From NCBI GenBank assembly GCA_000230935.2, contig AGIQ01000002.1, positions 1,240,001 to 1,304,000 of the forward strand: a stretch of DNA of 64,000 bases, read 5' to 3'. A program made the translations under genes and the position numbers. The first letter of the stretch is position 1; each line of letters begins with the position of its first letter. This document shows positions 17,590 to 27,182 of this stretch, piece by piece. This DNA is from Mycolicibacterium rhodesiae JS60. Lineage in GTDB: Bacteria > Actinomycetota > Actinomycetes > Mycobacteriales > Mycobacteriaceae. The notes under the pieces are model-generated. The model searched no databases. It was not told the DNA's origin and saw nothing but the letters and a program-made list of their open reading frames with translations.

Positions 17590-18147
17590 GTGGGTCTGAG
17601 CTGCCGGCCGCTGCGGGCCGATGCCGCGCGCAACCGCGCTCGGGTGCTGCACGTCGCCTACGAGGTCTTCGCCGAGCAGGGGCTCGGCGTGCCGATCGAC
17701 GAGATCGCCCGGCGGGCCGGCGTCGGCGCGGGCACTGTCTACCGTCACTTCCCCACCAAGGAAGCCCTGTTCGAGGCCGTTATCGGTGACCGGGTGCGCC
17801 TTGTCGTGGAGCGCGGACGAGAGCTGCTGGCCGCCGATCCATCCACCGCGTTGTTCGAATTCCTGCGCGAGGTGGTGCGTGCGGGCGCGGCCGACCACGG
17901 GATGGTCGAGGCGCTGGCGAGCTACGGGATCGACCTCGACTCCGCCGCGCCCGGTGCCGAGGCGGAATTCCTCGGGGTGCTGGGCGAGATGCTGGTAGCG
18001 GCGCAGAAGGCCGGGGCGGCCCGGTCGGACGTCGGCTTGGCCGAACTCAAGGCACTGTTGGTCGTCGGCAAGAGCGGACAGGAATACGGCGACGACGTCG
18101 CCGATCGGATCACGGACGTGATCGTGGCCGGGTTACGCGCCGGGTGA
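17590..18147 (+). CDS. TetR-family transcriptional regulator
   Basis: This 185-residue protein has an N-terminal TetR helix-turn-helix (VPIDEIARRAGVGAGTVYRH, then FPTKEALFEAV) and a variable ligand-binding C-terminus. It starts at GTG 17590. It is transcribed away from the SDR gene with two operator-like repeats between, so it probably represses both that gene and itself in response to a small ligand. The C-terminal half gives no ligand clue. Confidence 0.88.
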   Translation: MGLSCRPLRADAARNRARVLHVAYEVFAEQGLGVPIDEIARRAGVGAGTVYRHFPTKEALFEAVIGDRVRLVVERGRELLAADPSTALFEFLREVVRAGAADHGMVEALASYGIDLDSAAPGAEAEFLGVLGEMLVAAQKAGAARSDVGLAELKALLVVGKSGQEYGDDVADRITDVIVAGLRAG

Positions 18148-18163
18148 ACGGCCGATTCATCTT

Positions 18164-18190
18164 CTTGCACTCACCAAGGGCGAGTGCTAA
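18164..18190 (+). promoter_or_regulatory. CIRCE element 1 (HrcA operator)
   Basis: The inverted repeat CTTGCACTC, nine spacer bases, GAGTGCTAA matches the CIRCE consensus (TTAGCACTC-N9-GAGTGCTAA) at nearly every position. It lies about 150 bases upstream of groEL2. CIRCE is bound by the HrcA heat-shock repressor. Confidence 0.9.
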
Positions 18191-18198
18191 AAAGGTGG

Positions 18199-18225
18199 TT
18201 GGCACTCCCGACCGGTGAGTGCTAG
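18199..18225 (+). promoter_or_regulatory. CIRCE element 2 (HrcA operator)
   Basis: A second repeat, TTGGCACTC, nine spacer bases, GAGTGCTAG, lies eight bases after the first. Having two HrcA boxes in tandem suggests tight or cooperative repression of groEL2. Confidence 0.88.
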
Positions 18226-18238
18226 GTCGGGTCGGTGA

Positions 18239-19963
<1,725 letters not shown>

Positions 19964-19978
19964 GTCCCGGTACGAAAG

Positions 19979-20013
19979 AAGCCCCGGTGCGCTCCGCGCA
20001 CCGGGGCTTTTTC
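19979..20013 (+). terminator. Rho-independent terminator of groEL2
   Basis: An 11-base-pair perfect stem, GCCCCGGTGCG paired with CGCACCGGGGC, with a 5-base loop, is followed by five T residues. It begins 16 bases after the groEL2 stop. Confidence 0.9.
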
Positions 20014-20025
20014 GTTTGCCGTCGG

Positions 20026-20078
20026 GAGTGCGGTTTTGTCCGCAACACGCCGTGCTGCGCGTATCGATCCGCACACTC
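20026..20078 (+). repeat. Palindromic repeat, copy A (left flank of endonuclease-like gene)
   Basis: This 53-base sequence begins GAGTGCGGTTTTGTCCGCAA and ends ATCCGCACACTC, so its two ends are partly complementary. The reverse complement of the sequence at 21008-21062 matches it over nearly the full length. The two copies lie in opposite orientation on either side of the 20137-21009 gene. Confidence 0.75.
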
Positions 20079-20136
20079 GCGCACCGGCTGTGGACACCCG
20101 AACGCACATGGTGCCCTGCCTTGGCAGTCTTCGCGC

Positions 20137-21009
20137 ATGCAGACCGTTCCGTGGCCATTCATCGCGAAGGAGATGCTCGATGCCGAGGCGCTTACCTTCC
20201 GCGAGCTTCGGCGGTTCCATGCTGCTGTCTACCCCGGCGTCTGGACTCCGCGCGGCATCGAGCTGTCGGCCGTCGATCGGGCGCGGGCCGCCTGGCTGTG
20301 GTCGGGGCGAAAGGGTGTGCTTGCCGGGCTATCCGCGTCAGCGCTGTTGGGGGCCAAGTGGATCGAACCCGACGCCGCCGCCGAGCTTGTGCATACCAAT
20401 CGGCGGCCGCCACGACTGATCTCCGTCTATTCCGACACGTTGTTGTCTGATGAGGTCGAACACGCACGCGGGTTGCCCGTCACGACGCCTGCCCGGACGG
20501 CCTTCGATCTCGGCCGAAGGCTTGACTTCACCGCGTCAGTGCAACGGATCGACGCCCTCATGCAGGCCACGGACGTCAAGGTCGACGACGTCTGTGCCGT
20601 GATGGCACAACACGGCGGGGTCCGTGGCCTCAAGCAGCTCAGGTCGGTGCTGGAACTGGTCGACGGCGGTTCTGAATCGCCATACGAGTCGCTGACCCGA
20701 ATCTTGCTGGTCCGCAATGGCTTTCCGAGACCGGAAACTCAGATTCGAGTGCGCGATGACGAGGGGTTAGTCGTGGCCAGGCTGGATATGGGATGGCCGC
20801 AATACCGAGTGGGTGTCGACTTCGACGGTGCGCACCATTGGACCGACCCACGGCAACGATCCAAGGATGTCGAACGCTATGCGCGGTTGCCGGAGCTGGA
20901 TTGGATCGACGTGCGGGTGACGAGTTCGATGCTCCACAACAGTCCGCGGGTCTTCCTCGATCGCGTGGGCTCCGCACTGGTGGCACGCGGCTGTCCGCGC
21001 ACCTGGTGA
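20137..21009 (+). CDS. Endonuclease-domain (DUF559-like) protein with AbiEi-type N-terminus
   Basis: This 290-residue protein starts at ATG 20137. The N-terminal half has a winged-helix/AbiEi-like look, including VTTPARTAFDLGRRL, as found in many mycobacterial proteins of this type. The C-terminal domain has the PD-(D/E)XK-like layout of DUF559: ESPYESLTRILL, a central RLDMGWPQYRVGVDFDGAHH, and a VRVT stretch. The glutamate, aspartate and GVDFDG residues are candidate metal ligands. Such genes occur in several copies per mycobacterial genome and their role is unknown. It is enclosed by inverted palindromic repeats. Confidence 0.75.
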   Translation: MQTVPWPFIAKEMLDAEALTFRELRRFHAAVYPGVWTPRGIELSAVDRARAAWLWSGRKGVLAGLSASALLGAKWIEPDAAAELVHTNRRPPRLISVYSDTLLSDEVEHARGLPVTTPARTAFDLGRRLDFTASVQRIDALMQATDVKVDDVCAVMAQHGGVRGLKQLRSVLELVDGGSESPYESLTRILLVRNGFPRPETQIRVRDDEGLVVARLDMGWPQYRVGVDFDGAHHWTDPRQRSKDVERYARLPELDWIDVRVTSSMLHNSPRVFLDRVGSALVARGCPRTW

Positions 21010-21062
21010 GCGTGCGGATTCATCCGCAACGCGCGGCGTGTTGCGGATGAAACCGCACACTC
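21008..21062 (-). repeat. Palindromic repeat, copy B (right flank, inverted)
   Basis: This 55-base sequence is an inverted copy of the one at 20026-20078 and starts at the stop codon of the endonuclease-like gene. It is itself a strong palindrome: CGGATTCATCCGCAAC on the left pairs with GTTGCGGATGAAACCG on the right. It could form a stable hairpin and act as a terminator. Confidence 0.75.
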
Positions 21063-21079
21063 GAGCCTGTCGACGGCGG

Positions 21080-21445
21080 CTAAAGCGGGACGCAGTCATC
21101 GCCGCAGCCCGACACCGTCGGCGTGTTCGGCTGTGCCGGCCGGTGCAGAACCGCGCGTTGCGGGATGACACGCAGAGAGTCGTCGGTGAGCTCGCCGCGG
21201 CCGTCGACGATCAAGCTGTAGCCGCCCGGCTCGGCCGGTGGCCACAACAGCGTCGCATCAGGGTGGCCGCAGATGTTGCGGCGTGTGCTGTTGCCGACCG
21301 GACCGACATCGAGAACGCCGTCATGGAGTTGCGGATCCACGGCCACGGTGTGTGCCCGGTGGTCGTCGCTCACGGTGATCAGGTAGCCGGTCGGGAAGTC
21401 ATCCAGCTTGCCTGCAAGCTGAGCGAGATCGACCTTGATGCTCAT
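21080..21445 (-). CDS. Pyridoxamine-5'-phosphate-oxidase-like (split-barrel) protein (Rv0441c-like)
   Basis: This 121-residue protein starts at ATG 21445. It has the pattern of small F420/FMN-binding split-barrel proteins: LITVSDDHRAHTVAV, a GNSTRRNICGHPDATLLWP segment, and SLIVDGRGEL, followed by a short tail ending in GCGDDCVPL. The position shortly downstream of groEL2 agrees with Rv0441c, a conserved hypothetical protein. Cofactor and substrate are not known. Confidence 0.72.
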   Translation of the reverse strand: MSIKVDLAQLAGKLDDFPTGYLITVSDDHRAHTVAVDPQLHDGVLDVGPVGNSTRRNICGHPDATLLWPPAEPGGYSLIVDGRGELTDDSLRVIPQRAVLHRPAQPNTPTVSGCGDDCVPL

Positions 21446-21519
21446 GGGCGCAATCTTATTGCGGATTGTCCACAGAAAGCCTGGGAATATCAGCGTCGAG
21501 CACATAGGTTGTCGACGAC

Positions 21520-22329
21520 ATGTCGTTGCCTACGCCGTCACCCACGTCCACCGCCGTCGTCACCGGTGCATCCTCGGGAATCGGCGCTGACCTCGCCCGC
21601 GAGCTCGCGGCGCGCGGCTACGGCGTCACGCTGGTCGCCCGCCGCGAGGACAAGCTGCGCGAGCTCGCTGCCGAACTCGGTGACCAAGTGCGGGTCGAGG
21701 TGATCGCTGCCGACGTCGCCGACCCCGACGCCCGCGCCGCCCTGTTCGACGAGGTGGAACGCCGTGGCCTGACGATCGACATCCTGGTCAACAACGCCGG
21801 TATCGGCACGATGGGCGCGGTCAAGGACGCGTCGGTTGACGACGAGATCGCGCAGGTCCGCGTCAACGTCGAAGCGGTCATCGACTTGACGACGCGCGCC
21901 GTTCAGCAGATGGTGCCGCGCGGCCGCGGCGCGATCCTCAACGTCGGCTCGACGGCCGGCTTCCAGCCGTTCCCCGGCCAAGCGGGTTACGCGGCGACCA
22001 AGGCATTCGTCCGGTCCTATACCGACGGGGTGCGCGCGGAGTTGGCGGGCACCGGCGTCACCATCGGGACGCTCAACCCCGGCCCGGTGCGCACCGGATT
22101 CCTTCAGGCTGCCGGGATGGACGAGCGGTCGTTCGCCGACGCGTTTCCGAAGTTCATGTGGGAGCCGTCGCGCGAGGTCGCCAAGGCCGGTATCGACGTG
22201 ATCGACCAGGACCGCGGCAGTGTGATCCCCGGGCTGGCGAGCCAGGTGTCGACGCGGATCTTCCAGGTGTTGCCGAAACGACTCCTTCTGCCGCTACTGG
22301 TCAAGCAGCACCCGGCGTTACGACGCTGA
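21520..22329 (+). CDS. Short-chain dehydrogenase/reductase
   Basis: This 269-residue classical SDR has TGASSGIGADLA, LVNNAGIGTMG and the catalytic YAATK, with GSTAGF contributing the serine. The C-terminal tail is basic and hydrophobic (VLPKRLLLPLLVKQHPALRR) and may associate with membrane, as in the DltE/YqjQ-like branch that uses lipid substrates. It is the only plus-strand gene between two minus-strand genes. The substrate is unknown. Confidence 0.85.
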   Translation: MSLPTPSPTSTAVVTGASSGIGADLARELAARGYGVTLVARREDKLRELAAELGDQVRVEVIAADVADPDARAALFDEVERRGLTIDILVNNAGIGTMGAVKDASVDDEIAQVRVNVEAVIDLTTRAVQQMVPRGRGAILNVGSTAGFQPFPGQAGYAATKAFVRSYTDGVRAELAGTGVTIGTLNPGPVRTGFLQAAGMDERSFADAFPKFMWEPSREVAKAGIDVIDQDRGSVIPGLASQVSTRIFQVLPKRLLLPLLVKQHPALRR

Positions 22330-22426
22330 ATTCGGCCACGGCCGCATCCAGCCCTCGACCGGCAGGTCCAGCCCGTTGCACAATCTTGCGCAGCTTGCGG
22401 GCCATGTCGGGTGGCGCTGCAGGCAC
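22301..22426 (-). other. Possible small ORF or gene tail in the SDR/amidohydrolase gap
   Basis: A 41-codon minus-strand frame from GTG 22426 contains a protein-like segment, MARKLRKIVQRAG, then AAVAEFSVVTPG, and overlaps the end of the SDR gene. No family is recognised. It might be the relic of a gene now lost between the two neighbours; it may equally be chance. The rest of the gap (to 22525) shows nothing clear. Confidence 0.15.
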
Positions 22427-22525
22427 CGCACCAGCAGCAGCGGCTCATACGGTCGGGATGTCCCCGGCTGAAGATGTCGGCGGCGTCCGCGGAGCTCCAC
22501 GGCTCGGCAAGGGGCGCGACGCGGC

Positions 22526-24286
22526 TCAACGCGAATCCCGGGTCGCTGCGCTCCTGCCCTCCGGAAACGACGGCGCCGGTTGCCGGCCGCGGATCAGCTT
22601 GCCCGGCCGGGCGGCGGTGGGCACTCCGTTCTCGGAAATCACCTCGCCGGACACGATCGTCGCCACATAGCCGTCGGCGGTCTGATCGAGTCGGCGTCCG
22701 CCCGCGGGCAGATCAGACTTGACCGTCGGCCGGTGCAACCGCAGCGCCTCGGCGTCGATCACGTTGACGTCGGCCTTGTAGCCCACCCCGAGCCGGCCGC
22801 GGTCGGCCAGTCCGGCGATGCGGGCGGGCACCGACGTCAGCTCCTGGATGACACGCTCCACCGACAGCCTGCCCGACTCGCGATCGCGCACCCAGTGCGT
22901 CAGCATGTAGGTGGGAAAGCTTGCGTCGCAGATCATTCCGTAGTGTGCGCCGCCGTCGCCGAGGCCGAGGACGACGTCGTCGCGCTGGATCAGCTCCGCC
23001 ACCGTGTCCAGCGAGTTGTCGCGGAAATTGGCCAGCGTGACCAGCAGCATGGCGTGGCCGTCGTCATCGAGCAGACGGTCGTAGGCTTCCTCGAGCGGGC
23101 TGACGTTGCGGGCGCGGGCCCGTGCGCCGATCGAATCCTCGGCAGCAGGTTCGTAGTTCGGCGGATCGCCGAGCGGGTACATGTAGTCCCACGCCTGGGC
23201 GGCGAACATCAGCGGATGTCCGTCGCTGGCCGGGCTGTCGTTCAGGATACGTTGGCGTACTTCAGGTTTGCGCATCTCGGCCACCCGCTCGGCCAGCGGC
23301 AGATCGGCGATCTCCCGGTATGTCGGGTACATGATGAACGGGTTGCCGGACAGGTCGAGGCCGAGCACCAGCCCGATCGGCCGCGGGAAGATCTGCCCCG
23401 TGACGTCACCGCCGTTTTCATTGGCCTTCTCGACCATCCGCAGTGCGTCGAGGTGGATCGGCGGTCCGGCGTTGCCGATCGCGAGCGTGAACGTCACGGG
23501 CAGCCCCACTTCCGAGGCGACGTCGAACACGGCGCTCAGTGCACCCTCGTAGTCGCCGGCCATCAGATCCGGCACGAACTGCAACAGTCCGCCGCCGGCG
23601 TCATCGACACCCCGCGCGATCGCCTCGATCTCTTCGTACTGCGCCTCGTAACTCGGAATCGGTTGTCCGCCAGAGGTTTTGTGCAGGGTGAGACGCGACG
23701 ACGCGAAGCCCAGCGCGCCCGCGCGAATCGCCTCCTCGGCGAGCTTGCGCATCAGCGCCAGATCCTCGGTCGTGGGGAGCTCGCGGTCGATGCCGCGCTG
23801 GCCCATGACGTACACCCGCAGCGGAGAGTGCGGCAGGAACGTGGCGACGTCGATGTCCCGCTGCCGCGACTCCAGTGCGTCGAGGAACTCCGGGAACGTC
23901 TCCCAGGTCCATGGCAGGCCGTCGACCATCACCACGCCGGGGATGTCTTCGACTCCGGCCATGACGTCGACGAGCACGTCGTGGTCCTCGGGACGGCACG
24001 GCGCGAACCCGACGCCGCAGTTACCCATCACCGCAGTCGTCACGCCGTGAGCCGACGACGGTGTCATCCGGTCCGACCAGATCGCCTGCCCGTCGTAGTG
24101 GGTGTGCAGGTCGACGAATCCCGGGGTGACGAGCAGTCCCGTCGCGTCGATCTCCCGGGTTCCCGTTCCGTCGACGGTGCCGACCGCGGCGATGACGCCG
24201 TCGGACACCGCGACGTCCCCCGGGTAGGGTTCGCCGCCCAGACCGTCCACGATGGTGCCGTTGCGGATGACCAAGTCATAACTCAT
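22526..24286 (-). CDS. N-acyl-D-amino-acid deacylase / D-aminoacylase family amidohydrolase
   Basis: This 586-residue protein starts at ATG 24286. It begins YDLVIRNGTIVDGLGGEP, the usual amidohydrolase beta-sandwich, then has the metal-binding VDLHTHYDG. Further features are MGNCGVGFAPC, typical of D-aminoacylases, and GDGGAHYGMI near the C-terminus, which carries the last metal-binding aspartate. The family hydrolyses N-acyl-D-amino acids or related amides with one or two zinc ions. No partner gene suggests a specific substrate. Confidence 0.85.
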   Translation of the reverse strand: MSYDLVIRNGTIVDGLGGEPYPGDVAVSDGVIAAVGTVDGTGTREIDATGLLVTPGFVDLHTHYDGQAIWSDRMTPSSAHGVTTAVMGNCGVGFAPCRPEDHDVLVDVMAGVEDIPGVVMVDGLPWTWETFPEFLDALESRQRDIDVATFLPHSPLRVYVMGQRGIDRELPTTEDLALMRKLAEEAIRAGALGFASSRLTLHKTSGGQPIPSYEAQYEEIEAIARGVDDAGGGLLQFVPDLMAGDYEGALSAVFDVASEVGLPVTFTLAIGNAGPPIHLDALRMVEKANENGGDVTGQIFPRPIGLVLGLDLSGNPFIMYPTYREIADLPLAERVAEMRKPEVRQRILNDSPASDGHPLMFAAQAWDYMYPLGDPPNYEPAAEDSIGARARARNVSPLEEAYDRLLDDDGHAMLLVTLANFRDNSLDTVAELIQRDDVVLGLGDGGAHYGMICDASFPTYMLTHWVRDRESGRLSVERVIQELTSVPARIAGLADRGRLGVGYKADVNVIDAEALRLHRPTVKSDLPAGGRRLDQTADGYVATIVSGEVISENGVPTAARPGKLIRGRQPAPSFPEGRSAATRDSR

Positions 24287-24435
24287 GGGCTCAAACCTAC
24301 GGCGGCGACCGCAGCCGTCTTCGTGGAATCGACTCTGGCGAGTTCGCAGATATTCACCGCCCGCCAGATACTGACGCGACAGCAAATGCGGAATAGGATT
24401 CGTCTAATCTGCCGGGCTGCAACGGGGGGGTTGCC

Positions 24436-25557
24436 ATGCACATTTCCGTATATCCGCAGACCAAGATCCTGGCGGCTCTCCTGGCGGCCGGAGTCGTAGC
24501 GGCCGGCGCCCCGCTCGTCACGAGTCCTTCGCCACCGGCGATGCCGGCCAGCTACACCGCCGACATCCAGCCGGCGTCGTTCGTCACCGACGCCCTTCTC
24601 AACGCCAGCATCGCCGTGAGCACACTGACCTCGGCGGTCGACACCACCGTCGATGCCATCGCCGAGCTACCGGTGAACTCACTGGCCCTGCTCGCGACCG
24701 CGCTGCTGAACCCCGGAGCAATCGGCAGTCTGCTCAGTTTCGCCGTGCAGGCGGCCTTCAATCCGGAGTACCACGCGCCGTTCTACGACTTCTCCGGGTC
24801 GACATTGCGGCAAGTGCTGCTCGGTCTCGCCTCGTCCCTGCTGCCGTCGCCGCTGAGTTCCCTGGCGGCGGGCGTCGTCGCGGATGCCAGTGTTGCCATC
24901 GGCAATCTGTTCGCGGGATTACCCGACCCGTCGGTGGGTGATGCTCTGGTCGAAGACGCTGTCTACCGAACCGATGTCGGTCGCGTGCTGCTCGCCATCA
25001 CCAAAGCCGTCACCGGTCCCATCCACATGGTCACGAGTGCCGTGGACGAGCTGGCGGGGTTGCCGTACAACGTCGAGGCGTCCATCGAGAACGTATTCCA
25101 AGACCCGGCCGCTTTTCCCGGCATCTTCGGTTTCCTCGTCAGAGACGTGGTGTTCGGGGTCGCAGGGGTTGCCTCGCAGCTGGTGGAGTTTGCCATCTCC
25201 TTGCCCGCACCGATCGGATCGTCATCGATTGGCCGGTCCAGCTTCATGACCGACGGGATCGCGTGGAACGCGATAAACGACTTCTACACCGGCCTGGGCA
25301 ATGCGTTGGACGTGTTGTTGCCGCCGCCGGTTACGCCACAGCCGGCCGCCGCCGTCTCGGCTGCGCGCACTCCGGCCGCCGCCTCCGGCGTCGAGCCGGC
25401 AGCGGTGAGCTCGTCAGGAAAAGGGATTGCGCGACATAGGGTTCCACCGCGGGGACATTCCGGGGCGAGCGACAAGTCCAACGTCAAGGCCAATGCAAGT
25501 AAGCCGGGCGTGAAGCAGTCGACCGGTCACTCAGCGCGTCCGGGCAGGGTCGGATAA
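24436..25557 (+). CDS. Exported hydrophobic protein, GjpA-like outer-membrane porin family
   Basis: This 373-residue protein has a Sec-type signal (KILAALLAAGVVAAGAPLV, cut near residue 30-40). The mature part contains repeating amphipathic stretches such as LTSAVDTTVDAIAELPVNSL and SLLSFAVQAAFNPEYHAPF, and a Pro/Ala/Lys-rich tail after about residue 290. The pattern, including LLPSPLSSLAAGVVADAS and the AGLPDPS element, recalls actinobacterial proteins annotated as outer-membrane porin GjpA. The porin function is inherited from annotation and not shown by the sequence. Confidence 0.6.
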   Translation: MHISVYPQTKILAALLAAGVVAAGAPLVTSPSPPAMPASYTADIQPASFVTDALLNASIAVSTLTSAVDTTVDAIAELPVNSLALLATALLNPGAIGSLLSFAVQAAFNPEYHAPFYDFSGSTLRQVLLGLASSLLPSPLSSLAAGVVADASVAIGNLFAGLPDPSVGDALVEDAVYRTDVGRVLLAITKAVTGPIHMVTSAVDELAGLPYNVEASIENVFQDPAAFPGIFGFLVRDVVFGVAGVASQLVEFAISLPAPIGSSSIGRSSFMTDGIAWNAINDFYTGLGNALDVLLPPPVTPQPAAAVSAARTPAAASGVEPAAVSSSGKGIARHRVPPRGHSGASDKSNVKANASKPGVKQSTGHSARPGRVG

Positions 25558-25586
25558 CCGTTCACCTGGGCCCGTCGGCTGCCACT

Positions 25587-25973
25587 ATGGGAGCTGTGAT
25601 CGATCACTTCGGAATCAACTGCAGCGACTGGGCCGCGTCGAAGGAGTTCTACGACGGCGTGCTTGGTGTGCTCGGCTATACCCGTCAGATGGACTTCGAT
25701 GTCGCGATCGGCTACGGCCGCGACGGCAAGCCGGACTTCTGGATCGCCGACGCCTCGGCCGGTGATGCCTCGGGCCCCAACCGTGAGGTGCACATCGCGT
25801 TCGCCGCCGCCGACGTCGACGCGGTGAAGGCCTTCTACGACGCCGCGTTGGACGTCGGTGCCGAGTCGCTGCACGCTCCGCGGCTGTGGCCCGAGTACCA
25901 CCCCGGCTACTACGGAGCCTTCGTCCGCGATCCAGACGGCAACAACGTCGAGGCGGTTTTCCACGGCGCGTAG
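25587..25973 (+). CDS. VOC-family (glyoxalase/bleomycin-resistance-like) protein
   Basis: This 128-residue protein has the paired beta-alpha-beta-beta-beta modules of the vicinal-oxygen-chelate family. The first strand holds the histidine of VIDHFGINC, the mid-region has REVHIAFAAAD, and the end has YYGAFVRDPDGNNVEAVFHG with the last metal ligand glutamate. Such proteins bind a metal and act on or bind small molecules. It is followed after 10 bases by the DinB-like gene and is probably cotranscribed with it. Confidence 0.85.
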   Translation: MGAVIDHFGINCSDWAASKEFYDGVLGVLGYTRQMDFDVAIGYGRDGKPDFWIADASAGDASGPNREVHIAFAAADVDAVKAFYDAALDVGAESLHAPRLWPEYHPGYYGAFVRDPDGNNVEAVFHGA

Positions 25974-25983
25974 CGTCGGGCCC

Positions 25984-26508
25984 ATGACTGACTCATTGTC
26001 GGATGCCACCGCCTCCCGCGAACTGCTGCGGGACTCCTTCACTCGCATCATCGAACATGTCAACGACCTCACCGACGATCTGACCGACGACGTCTCGTTC
26101 TTCCGGCCGACGGCGACGGCCAACAGCATCGCGTGGTTGATCTGGCACAGCGCTCGTGTGCAGGACGCTCAGCTGGCCGATATCGCCGGAACCGATCAGG
26201 TGTGGTTCACCGGCGGCTGGGTCGACCGCTTCGGGCTGGACCTGCCCCGTGACGCGCACGGCTACGGGCACACTCCCGATGAGGTCGGCAAGGTCCGTGC
26301 GCCCGCCGATCTGCTGGCCGGCTACTACCACGCCGTGCACAAGGCGACGCTGGAATACATCGCCAGCGTCACCACCGATGAGCTTGCTCGTGTGGTCGAC
26401 ACGAACTGGAATCCGCCCGTGACAGCCAGCATTCGGTTGGTCAGCATCATCGACGACTGCGCACAGCATCTCGGCCAGGCGGCCTACGTGCGGGGTATCG
26501 CCCGCTGA
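25984..26508 (+). CDS. DinB-fold protein (DUF664-like, Rv0443-like)
   Basis: This 174-residue four-helix protein has the DinB/mycothiol-dependent-enzyme pattern, with a histidine in helix 2 (IAWLIWHSARVQD), another region YHAVHKATLEY, and a third histidine near the end in DDCAQHLGQAAYVRG. These three positions are the usual metal ligands. In actinobacteria many relatives are mycothiol-S-transferase-type enzymes. It matches the position of Rv0443 of M. tuberculosis as I recall it. The start ATG 25984 gives a compact N-terminus. Confidence 0.78.
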   Translation: MTDSLSDATASRELLRDSFTRIIEHVNDLTDDLTDDVSFFRPTATANSIAWLIWHSARVQDAQLADIAGTDQVWFTGGWVDRFGLDLPRDAHGYGHTPDEVGKVRAPADLLAGYYHAVHKATLEYIASVTTDELARVVDTNWNPPVTASIRLVSIIDDCAQHLGQAAYVRGIAR

Positions 26509-26519
26509 GCGCCCACGCG

Positions 26520-27107
26520 GTGCGGTGGTGGCCGCCGATCGGTGTGGCGGCGATGGTGCTACTGGGCTGTGCGGTGGGGCCCGGGTCGACGCCGATCGAC
26601 GACTGGTTCCAGCGCGGCAGCGTGTTGGGCTGGCTGCTGTTCTTCACCGATCAGCGCACGGTCGGGGTGATCCTGCTCGGCGTGCTGGCGCTGGCGGTCG
26701 TTCGTCAACGCTGGCTGCTGGCCGTACTTGTGGTAGCAACTCCCGTTGCAGCCGTGTGGCTTTCGCGGGTCTTCAAGGACTGGTTCGGCCGGGAGAAGGA
26801 TGGTGCGGTCGCCTATCCCAGCGGCCACACGACGCTGATGGTGGTGGTACTGGGCATGGTGATCCTGGTCGCGGGCGCGCGCCTGTACTTCGTTGTGATG
26901 GCGATCGTCTGGGTGTTGCTGGGGATGCTCGGTCAGGCGGTGACCTACCACTACTTCACCGACGCCATCGGCGGACTGCTGCTGGGCAGTTCACTGGTCT
27001 GTGCGGCTGCGGCGACACTTGAGGCCGGCGCCAAGAAAGCCAAGGCGGGTTCGACCGGTGGGTCTGCGCGGGGCTCGGTGGGCAGGAGCGACGCGACCCG
27101 GGGATAG
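26520..27107 (+). CDS. PAP2-family membrane phosphatase
   Basis: This 195-residue protein has about five membrane spans. The phosphatase motifs are visible: KDWFGREKDG (where the arginine of RP is followed by Glu rather than Pro), PSGHTT with the catalytic histidine, and YHYFTDAIGG with the His-Asp pair. PAP2 membrane enzymes dephosphorylate lipid pyrophosphates or phosphatidic acids at the membrane. The soluble C-terminal tail is Ala/Lys/Ser-rich and ends in RSDATRG, encoded by a short repeated DNA motif. Confidence 0.85.
   Translation: MRWWPPIGVAAMVLLGCAVGPGSTPIDDWFQRGSVLGWLLFFTDQRTVGVILLGVLALAVVRQRWLLAVLVVATPVAAVWLSRVFKDWFGREKDGAVAYPSGHTTLMVVVLGMVILVAGARLYFVVMAIVWVLLGMLGQAVTYHYFTDAIGGLLLGSSLVCAAAATLEAGAKKAKAGSTGGSARGSVGRSDATRG
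27080..27102 (+). repeat. Dispersed 23-bp motif, copy 1
   Basis: The sequence GGGCAGGAGCGACGCGACCC plus GGG recurs at 62328-62350 with one mismatch. Here it encodes the last residues of the PAP2 protein. Confidence 0.6.
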
Positions 27108-27182
27108 CGCACGTCTCACGGCTGAGGACGTCGTTCACCGAGCCGTCACCCCGGGTTTCCCTGCCGCTGATAATTTCCGCGC

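Noticed and set aside
19979..20013. groEL2 terminator considered as part of the palindrome family flanking the endonuclease gene
   Set aside because: It shares no sequence with the repeat at 20026 and has a T tract, so it is an intrinsic terminator.
22580..24499. Long plus-strand frame opposite the amidohydrolase
   Set aside because: It mirrors the real minus-strand gene and has no motifs.
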